A stretch of 28,340 nucleotides of DNA from Oscillospiraceae bacterium (GTDB taxonomy: Bacteria > Bacillota > Clostridia > Oscillospirales > UBA929), in NCBI GenBank assembly GCA_031258665.1, contig JAIRML010000288.1, positions 1-28,340 of the forward strand. The letters run 5' to 3'. A model generated the notes under the pieces. It was not told where the DNA came from, did not search any database, and saw nothing but the letters and a program-made list of their open reading frames with translations. Numbering within the stretch: position 1 is the stretch's first letter; every line of letters starts with the position of its first letter. A program made the position numbers and the translations under genes. Positions 22,877-28,340 of this stretch are shown here, piece by piece.

Positions 22877-24754
22877 ATGTGTGGAATGAAGAGGAATGAG
22901 CATACGGGGATGAGGATAGGGCACAAGATAGTCCTGAGTATCTATGCCGTTCTTCTGCCGACGTTTCTTATCGTAGAAAGCATCATTTACTGGAACAGCC
23001 ATTCCGCCGTCATCAGTGAACGCACGCGGCAGTATAAGCGCGCCGTTTCGTCCATCGACGAAAACATTGGATACCTGGAGCAGGACATGTTGGAAATCGC
23101 GACCTATCTCTCCATCAATTATGAAATACAGAGGGTTCTGATGTCCGACCCTGAAGAGACCGCGGAAGATCCCCTCTTTTGGTCAAACAAAACGCCGGTC
23201 AATGTCATAAAAGACATATTGGCCGTAAAAACGAAGATTGCGACGGTCGCGCTTTATCCAGAAAACGGGCTCAGGCCTTTTACCATAAGCCGCGACAGGA
23301 GTGTTTTCGCCCCCAATATCGCCAATCTTCGGGGGCTGGACATTTATAAGAGAGCCGCAGCAGGGAACGGCGTCATCGTTTGGAGCCGGGTAAACAGCGA
23401 TGATATTGGGCTTTTTATCAACAACCGTTCAGACAAAATCGTCGCCTGCAGTGAACTGTATGATTTGTCTAAGAGACGCAAACTGGGCTTTCTGTCACTC
23501 GGCATTGATTTGGAGGGATACGAAAGCATATGCGCGAACGCCATGCCTCAGAACAACGAGGCTGTCCTTATCTTCGACTCCGACGGCAGCGAGATGTTCC
23601 GATACGGCGACGTGCCGGACGAAGCCGCCGCGTGGCTCAGGGAGCGTGATCCAAACGTCACGGATGAGCCGTTGGAATACGAGAAATACTACATATTTTC
23701 TCAGCGCCGTGAGACATCGGGTCAGACGATCTTTTATCTGTCCAGAAAAAGCGACTGGGACGCGTGGACAAGAAGCGGGTTCCTGATCACATGCCTGTCG
23801 GCACTTGCTCTTTTGGGAGGGGTATGGCCGCTGTCCTCGTTCGCCTCACGGATCGTTACCCGGCCGATTATGCTGCTCTACGCCTCCATGAATAAGTTTA
23901 AGAGCGGCGATTTCAACCAGCAGGTACATGTCGAGGGAAATGATGAAATTTCTGAGCTGGCCGAAACATTTAATACCATGGTGAGCGATATCCGCGAGCA
24001 AATCGACAAGAATTATGTGTTGGCTTTGAGAGAGAAGCAGAGCGAACTGAATGCGCTCCAAGCGCAGATCAATCCGCATTTCCTCTACAACGCGCTGGAC
24101 GCGCTTTACTGGCAAGCGACGGAATGCTGTCAAGAGCGGCTTGCGGACGATATATTGGCGATGTCGGAATTGTTCCGTATGCTGCTCTCCAACGGCAACA
24201 GCGAGGTTACGGTGGAACAGGAACTGAAAATTGTGCGCCACTATCTGCAAATTCAAAAATTACGTTTTGACAAAAAAATGAACTACAGCATTGAGGTGGA
24301 GAACGAACTGCTTCCATACCAGATCCCAAAGCTGATTATCCAGCCATTTGTAGAGAACGCCATTGTCCATGGGATGGAAAAGAATGGAACGTGGGGCCGC
24401 ATTCGAATCACCGGCCGCATAGACGGCGACTTCCTCTCGTTCACCGTCGAAGACAGCGGGATCGGCATGTCAAATGAGAGAATTCAGGAGATCTTAAAGG
24501 CAAAGGACGACGACCGGTACGCCTACCAAAGGGTGGGACATTACGCTGTCAGAAATGTGAAGGAGCGCATGAATCTGCGCTACGGCGCTGCGGCGGAACT
24601 CACCATCGAGAGCGAGCTGAATATCGGCACAAAAGTTCAGATCAAATTGCCACTGATAGTGCCTTGTTGCCGCGAAGCGGCAGCAAAAAACAAGAATTTG
24701 GGTTGTGGGTTGCAGGGGCAGCCCACGTGGGAACGAAATGAGGCGGGGCTATGA
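22877..24754 (+). CDS. Sensor histidine kinase, YesM type
   Basis: 625 residues. First membrane segment about 17-38 (IVLSIYAVLLPTFLIVESIIYW), an outside sensor region of ~260 residues, second segment about 299-321, then a HAMP linker. The kinase core has LQAQINPHFLYNALDAL with the phosphorylated His401. The ATP-binding domain has VENAIVHG (Asn494) and DSGIGM. This is the LytS/YesM-like group that controls sugar-utilisation genes in Clostridia. The ATG at 22877 follows CGGGGCGG; ATG 22886 is possible. The last ~31 residues (from about CCREAAAKNKNLGCGL) come from repeat copy G and are not part of the kinase fold. The stop overlaps the response-regulator start (ATGA). Confidence 0.93.
   Translation: MCGMKRNEHTGMRIGHKIVLSIYAVLLPTFLIVESIIYWNSHSAVISERTRQYKRAVSSIDENIGYLEQDMLEIATYLSINYEIQRVLMSDPEETAEDPLFWSNKTPVNVIKDILAVKTKIATVALYPENGLRPFTISRDRSVFAPNIANLRGLDIYKRAAAGNGVIVWSRVNSDDIGLFINNRSDKIVACSELYDLSKRRKLGFLSLGIDLEGYESICANAMPQNNEAVLIFDSDGSEMFRYGDVPDEAAAWLRERDPNVTDEPLEYEKYYIFSQRRETSGQTIFYLSRKSDWDAWTRSGFLITCLSALALLGGVWPLSSFASRIVTRPIMLLYASMNKFKSGDFNQQVHVEGNDEISELAETFNTMVSDIREQIDKNYVLALREKQSELNALQAQINPHFLYNALDALYWQATECCQERLADDILAMSELFRMLLSNGNSEVTVEQELKIVRHYLQIQKLRFDKKMNYSIEVENELLPYQIPKLIIQPFVENAIVHGMEKNGTWGRIRITGRIDGDFLSFTVEDSGIGMSNERIQEILKAKDDDRYAYQRVGHYAVRNVKERMNLRYGAAAELTIESELNIGTKVQIKLPLIVPCCREAAAKNKNLGCGLQGQPTWERNEAGL
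24660..24730 (+). repeat. Double-hairpin repeat, copy G, inside the kinase reading frame
   Basis: TTGCCGCgaaGCGGCAG, AAAAAACAAGAATTTGGGTTGT, then GTGGGTTGCagggGCAGCCCAC (one G-U pair in RNA). The element is in frame with the kinase gene and ends 21 bases before the response regulator start. It is the only copy seen inside a gene. Confidence 0.85.
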
Positions 24755-25491
24755 GCGATTCGAAAATCAGTCTGCTGATTGCCGAGGACGAGGAACGGGT
24801 GCGGGGAAGTCTGAAGTCCTTCATCAGCAAAAACGCCGATTATGTCTCCGAGATTTACTGCGCCGCCAACGGGCAGGAAGCCATCGACATCATTATTCAG
24901 TACAACCCCGATGTCATGCTGTTGGACATCAAAATGCCGATTAAGAGTGGAATCGATGTCATGAAAGAGGCATCCGCCATTGGCATACTGCCCAAAACCA
25001 TTGTTATATCAAGTTACGACAAATTTGAATACGCCCAGCTGGCGCTGCGCTACGGCGCGATGGAGTATTTGCTGAAACCCACAGCTACATCCGACATTCT
25101 TCGCGCGATTTGGAGTGTTTATAAAAGGGAACCGCCTCGCGGAAATGAGCAGAAAAAATCGGCCGTGTTGAACAGTTTTATCAGCAACGCTCTCGACTAT
25201 ATGAACCGCCATTATCCCGATGAATTGACGCTGACGATTGTCGCGGAACATATTGGGATAACACCAAATTATCTCTCGACCTTGTTTAAACGCACCCTCG
25301 GATGCGGATTCATAGATTGCCTCAACCAAATCCGGGTGGAACGCGCTTGTGACTATTTTGTGGACAACAAGATGAAAACCTATGAGGTGGCGTATAAGGT
25401 CGGTTATCGCGATGAAAAATATTTTTCTACCGTCTTCAAAAAAACAAAAGGTATGAGCCCATCCGAGTACCGCAAAAATCATAAGGGGTGA
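24751..25491 (+). CDS. Response regulator, YesN type (receiver plus AraC-family DNA-binding domain)
   Basis: 246 residues. The receiver domain occupies 1-125, with acidic residues at 12-14, phosphorylated Asp59 (VMLLDIKMP), Ser87/88 and Lys109 (YLLKP). An AraC-type double helix-turn-helix occupies ~145-244, with LTLTIVAEHIGITPNYLSTLFKRTLG and YEVAYKVGYRDEKYFSTVFKKTKGMSPSEYRK. It is shorter than many YesN proteins (often 250-530), lacking a long linker. ATG 24751 overlaps the kinase stop by four bases and has GAGGCGGGG upstream. It probably activates the transporter, hydrolase and secreted-enzyme genes of this locus. The 40-base repeated sequence and the dyads before 14730 are candidate binding sites (inference). 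Confidence 0.94.
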   Translation: MSDSKISLLIAEDEERVRGSLKSFISKNADYVSEIYCAANGQEAIDIIIQYNPDVMLLDIKMPIKSGIDVMKEASAIGILPKTIVISSYDKFEYAQLALRYGAMEYLLKPTATSDILRAIWSVYKREPPRGNEQKKSAVLNSFISNALDYMNRHYPDELTLTIVAEHIGITPNYLSTLFKRTLGCGFIDCLNQIRVERACDYFVDNKMKTYEVAYKVGYRDEKYFSTVFKKTKGMSPSEYRKNHKG

Positions 25492-25497
25492 CAATCT

Positions 25498-26859
25498 ATG
25501 GAGAACATAACAAAGTTTGACCCGAGGGCGCTGCGTCTGTTTACAACCGCTTTTGGCGGCGGCCAAAAAACTGAAATATCATCCGTCCATACTTTTTCCG
25601 ACGACAACGGCGTTGAGAACGATGTCGTCAACATTCACCCCGAAATTGTGTATCAGACGTTCGAGGGGTTTGGAGGGGCCTTTACAGACGCGGCGGGTTA
25701 CGTTTTTTCACTGATGCCGAAAAAGGAACGCAGGCGTCTGATCGAGGCGTATTTCGGTGAGGGCGGCGCGGGGTATACGGCGGGGCGGATTCATCTGGAC
25801 AGCTGCGATTTTTCGGTTGGGCATTACGAGGCCGTGGAACCGAACGACGAAACACTCGCCACATTCAACCTCAGTAGGGCCGTAAAATACATCAGGCCGC
25901 TTCTGGATGCGGCACAAAGCGCCTACGGGAAGCAAATACCGCTCATGGCGTCTCTGTGGAGCCCGCCCGCCTTTATGAAATCAAACGGCGCGCGCAACGG
26001 CGGCGGCCAACTGCTCAAAAAGTACTATCCGCTGTTTGCGGAATATATATGCCGATACATCGCGGAACTTAAAAAAATCGACTTTCACATAGTCCGGCTC
26101 GCCGCCCAAAACGAGCCGAAGGCTGTTCAAATATGGGATTCGTGCGTATATACGGCGGAAGAAGAACGGGATTTTCTCGTCAACTATCTTCGTCCCGCTC
26201 TTGATGAGAACGGCTGCGACGATATAAAGCTGCTTTTTTGGGATCATAACAAAGAGCGATTGTACGAACGCGCGGCTGCGGTGGCGGGTGAGCGGGTATC
26301 TGGCGTTTTTGAGGGCATCGCATTTCACTGGTACAGCGGGGATCATTTCGAGGCTGTCGACCTTGTCCGCAGCCGTTTTCCCCATCTTAAACTGGTGCAA
26401 TCTGAGGCGAGTGTGGAGTTTCTCAAGTTTGACAGGAACGATATCGGCGCGGCGGCCAAATATGCCCACGAACTCATAGGGAACATCAACGCCGGTATGC
26501 ACGCCTTTTATGACTGGAACATTGTTCTCGACCAGGAGGGCGGCCCGAATCACGCCAAAAACTTCTGCGATGCGCCGTTCTTGTTCGACACCTGTACGTC
26601 CAAATTGGAGGAGCGCCCCGTGTACTCATATATTTCCCATTTCTCCCGATATATCAGGCCAGGCGCTCTCAGGGTCGCGTTCTCACGCTACACCGCCGAT
26701 CTGGACGTGACGGCACTGAAAAATCCGGACGGTGCGGTCATATCCGTCATTCTCAACCGCGGCACTGACGAAAAAAAAGTTGTCCTGCGCATCGGCGATA
26801 AAGCCACGGACATTCGCGTACCCGGCGTTTCAATATCCACCGCGGCCATTGATTTTTGA
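25498..26859 (+). CDS. Glycoside hydrolase family 30, cytoplasmic
   Basis: 453 residues without a signal peptide. The retaining GH30 fold is marked by QTFEGFGGAFTDAAG (53-67), SLWSPPAFMK (152-161), AAQNEP with acid/base Glu206, and LVQSEAS with nucleophile Glu303, 97 residues apart as expected. A C-terminal beta domain follows (VAFSRYTADLDVTAL...VSVILNRG). Known GH30 members cut beta-1,6-glucan, beta-glucosides, glucosylceramide, xylan or fucosides; the subfamily cannot be fixed by eye, but the GGAFTDAAG form is closer to the glucanase/glucosidase side than to xylanases (inference). ATG 25498 with AAGGGGTGA upstream, six bases after the response regulator stop, so co-transcribed. It likely completes breakdown of imported oligosaccharides. 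Confidence 0.9.
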   Translation: MENITKFDPRALRLFTTAFGGGQKTEISSVHTFSDDNGVENDVVNIHPEIVYQTFEGFGGAFTDAAGYVFSLMPKKERRRLIEAYFGEGGAGYTAGRIHLDSCDFSVGHYEAVEPNDETLATFNLSRAVKYIRPLLDAAQSAYGKQIPLMASLWSPPAFMKSNGARNGGGQLLKKYYPLFAEYICRYIAELKKIDFHIVRLAAQNEPKAVQIWDSCVYTAEEERDFLVNYLRPALDENGCDDIKLLFWDHNKERLYERAAAVAGERVSGVFEGIAFHWYSGDHFEAVDLVRSRFPHLKLVQSEASVEFLKFDRNDIGAAAKYAHELIGNINAGMHAFYDWNIVLDQEGGPNHAKNFCDAPFLFDTCTSKLEERPVYSYISHFSRYIRPGALRVAFSRYTADLDVTALKNPDGAVISVILNRGTDEKKVVLRIGDKATDIRVPGVSISTAAIDF

Positions 26860-26886
26860 TTCCACTGCAAAAAGGCTAAGGAACGG

Positions 26887-26900
26887 ACTGGATATCCAGT
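26887..26900. promoter_or_regulatory. Perfect 14-base palindrome before the ATPase gene
   Basis: ACTGGATATCCAGT, directly abutting the shared 40-base sequence at 26901. It is absent at the other copy of that sequence. Possible operator or small hairpin. Confidence 0.45.
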
Positions 26901-26940
26901 ATAAAGGCCCTCGTTCATTATATTTTTGCAGTAAAATCAT
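26901..26940 (+). promoter_or_regulatory. Shared 40-base upstream sequence, copy 2 (before the ATPase gene)
   Basis: Near-identical to 22814-22853. The dyad here is TTTTGC-A-GTAAAA (26923-26935), one base off perfect. It ends 25 bases before the ATPase start and implies joint control of the sensor kinase and ATPase units. Confidence 0.6.
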
Positions 26941-26965
26941 TTTTGGTGAAAGAAGGAGAAAGGCA

Positions 26966-28084
26966 ATGGCGGGGATTACTTTCAAAAATGTGACCAAAAG
27001 TTACAGAAACCATGTGATGGTTGTGCCGGGCTTGAATTTTGAGATCAAAGACAAGGAATTTGTTGTGCTCGTGGGCCCTTCCGGTTGCGGCAAATCGACC
27101 ACGCTCCGTATGATCGCAGGCTTGGAAGCGGTGACGTCCGGCGAGATCCTCATAGGAGAAAAAGTGGTGAACAATGTGGCGCCGAAAGACAGGGACATTG
27201 CGATGGTCTTTCAGAACTACGCGCTTTACCCCCATATGACGATCTATAAAAACATGGCCTTCGCTTTGAAAATACGCAAAATTCCGAAAGATATAATCGA
27301 CAAAAAGGTGCGCGAAACCGCTGCTATACTCGACATCTCTGACTATTTGGACAGAAAACCGAAAGAACTGTCGGGTGGGCAGCGCCAACGCGTGGCGCTG
27401 GGGCGGGCCATGGTGCGCGATCCCGCCGTATTTCTGCTTGACGAGCCGCTTTCCAATTTGGACGCGAAACTGCGAACCGAGATGCGCGGCCAGATTATTG
27501 AGCTTCAACGCAAACTGGAGGCGACGTTCGTTTATGTCACGCATGATCAGACAGAAGCCATGACAATGGCCGATCGTATCATCGTAATGAAAGGTGGTGA
27601 GATCCAACAGAGCGATACGCCGCAGGTGTTGTACGATGCCCCGGATAACAGATTTGTGGCGGGGTTTATCGGTTCGCCGGAAATGAATTTTTGGGATGCG
27701 TCTGTTGCTGTTGAAGGTGACGATGTATTTCTGGAATTCTGCGGAGTGAGTATACAGATGCCGAGAAATCGCGCCGCCGCATTGAAGAGTTATTCGGGAA
27801 AATCTGTCATGATTGGCATAAGACCAGAAGATATTCATTGGTGCGATAGCAATGAAAAAGGTAGTGGTATTTTTTCATCAAATGTTGCTATTGTCGAGAT
27901 GATGGGTTCCGAATTGTTCCTCTATCTCGACTTCAATGGCAACCGTGTTCGCGCGCGGGTCCCGGCGAGATTTGGGATTCGTTCAGGAGATAAAATCAAT
28001 CTGTCTTTCGATATCAATAAGTTTCATATATTCGATGAACAAACGGAAAAAACGATTGAGCAAGGGCGGCCCGGGGGCGCATAA
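26966..28084 (+). CDS. Sugar ABC transporter ATPase, MsmK/UgpC type
   Basis: 372 residues. Energises the MalF/MalG-like permeases. Walker A GPSGCGKST (37-45), Q-loop VFQNYALYPHM (81-91), signature LSGGQRQRVA (135-144), Walker B VFLLDEPLSNLDAKLR (155-170) and H-loop THDQTEAM (192-199). The C-terminal third is a TOBE-type regulatory domain (SVMIGIRPEDIHW...). ATG 26966 with AGAAGGAG seven bases upstream; the frame is open earlier but lacks coding sense. In many Firmicutes one such ATPase serves several importers and lies elsewhere; here it is in the locus with its own leader. Confidence 0.95.
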   Translation: MAGITFKNVTKSYRNHVMVVPGLNFEIKDKEFVVLVGPSGCGKSTTLRMIAGLEAVTSGEILIGEKVVNNVAPKDRDIAMVFQNYALYPHMTIYKNMAFALKIRKIPKDIIDKKVRETAAILDISDYLDRKPKELSGGQRQRVALGRAMVRDPAVFLLDEPLSNLDAKLRTEMRGQIIELQRKLEATFVYVTHDQTEAMTMADRIIVMKGGEIQQSDTPQVLYDAPDNRFVAGFIGSPEMNFWDASVAVEGDDVFLEFCGVSIQMPRNRAAALKSYSGKSVMIGIRPEDIHWCDSNEKGSGIFSSNVAIVEMMGSELFLYLDFNGNRVRARVPARFGIRSGDKINLSFDINKFHIFDEQTEKTIEQGRPGGA

Positions 28085-28134
28085 TCTTCTAAACCCATTG
28101 CGTTAAAACGATCCCGTTTGTGAGGGATATGATA

Positions 28135-28208
28135 GACACATCCGCGTTTGCGGCGTTCTTTTAAAAAGGTATACCTTTTCAAAAGTGTGCCACAAACGCG
28201 GATGTGTC
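28135..28208. repeat. Long hairpin with nested palindrome
   Basis: A 16-base perfect stem, GACACATCCGCGTTTG (28135-28150) with its complement at 28193-28208. The loop carries the palindrome AAAAGGTATACCTTTT (28164-28179). No T-run follows, so it is not a normal terminator. Confidence 0.8.
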
Positions 28209-28312
28209 TTGCTATGTTCACCACAATTTGCAAAACTGATGGGTCGATGCAGCGTTTTCTTGTATATTTTAACCGAATTGCAGAAGGAAGATGTCCGGAA
28301 ATAACACCTTCA

Positions 28313-28340
28313 AAAAGGTATACCTTTTTAAAAGAACGCC
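28313..28340. repeat. Inverted copy of 28152-28179 at the window edge
   Basis: The 28 bases ending the window are the exact reverse complement of 28152-28179, including the GGTATACC palindrome and the terminal GGCGTT/AACGCC. The match may continue past the edge. Confidence 0.8.

Larger units (their letters stand above)
28085..28340. other. Right-edge intergenic region
   Basis: No convincing gene on either strand. It holds a large hairpin and an inverted pair of GGTATACC palindromes, listed separately, and AT-rich sequence between them. Confidence 0.6.

Noticed and set aside
5432..24730. Repeated palindromes as a CRISPR array
   Set aside because: Copies are kilobases apart, in both orientations, with no regular spacers and no cas genes.
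28185..28304. Short open frame of about 40 codons at the right edge
   Set aside because: It begins inside the hairpin arm, has no ribosome-binding site and no recognisable domain.

Overview
The window looks like a chromosomal segment of an anaerobic, GC-rich member of the Firmicutes, class Clostridia. The grounds are an oxygen-sensitive ferredoxin-dependent ketoacid oxidoreductase, long-form HPF, Gram-positive-type surface and lipoprotein genes, strong Shine-Dalgarno sites, and a YesM/YesN-type two-component pair next to a sugar ABC transporter. A genus cannot be read from the sequence. I see no rRNA, tRNA, CRISPR array or transposase gene.

Region 1 (1-4260): on the minus strand lies an operon iorA-iorB-paaK (paaK is cut by the window edge) for arylpyruvate/arylacetyl-CoA metabolism. 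It is divergent from an Rrf2-family regulator with three cysteines spaced as in Fe-S regulators. Region 2 (4260-5400): an alpha/beta-hydrolase whose C-terminus runs into a simple-repeat block. Region 3 (5400-7830): a secreted, repeat-containing surface protein with a VPYTG sorting signal. Its reading frame is broken next to a G6 tract, so the anchor lies in another frame. Region 4 (7830-14660): housekeeping genes prmA, a PadR regulator, thrS (without the N-terminal TGS domain), trxB, an amidohydrolase and hpf. The trxB 3' end is followed by two further tandem copies of itself.

Region 5 (14660-28085): a carbohydrate-utilisation locus, visibly less GC-rich towards its right end. It encodes a 1606-residue secreted modular protein with a beta-helix-like enzyme domain, a lipoprotein sugar-binding protein, two permeases, a sensor kinase/AraC-type response regulator pair, a cytoplasmic GH30 hydrolase and an MsmK/UgpC-type ATPase. 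The simplest model is that the secreted protein cuts an outside polysaccharide, the ABC system imports oligosaccharides, the GH30 enzyme finishes them inside, and the two-component system senses the substrate. A fungal or algal beta-glucan is a guess, not shown. A nearly identical 40-base sequence stands upstream of both the kinase gene and the ATPase gene.

A dispersed double-hairpin repeat (about 70 bases; ten full or partial copies at seven loci, both orientations) marks gene borders between 5.4 and 24.7 kb. One copy lies in frame inside the 3' end of the sensor kinase gene and supplies its last ~31 residues and its overlap with the response regulator gene. The right edge (28085-28340) holds no convincing gene but has large inverted repeats.
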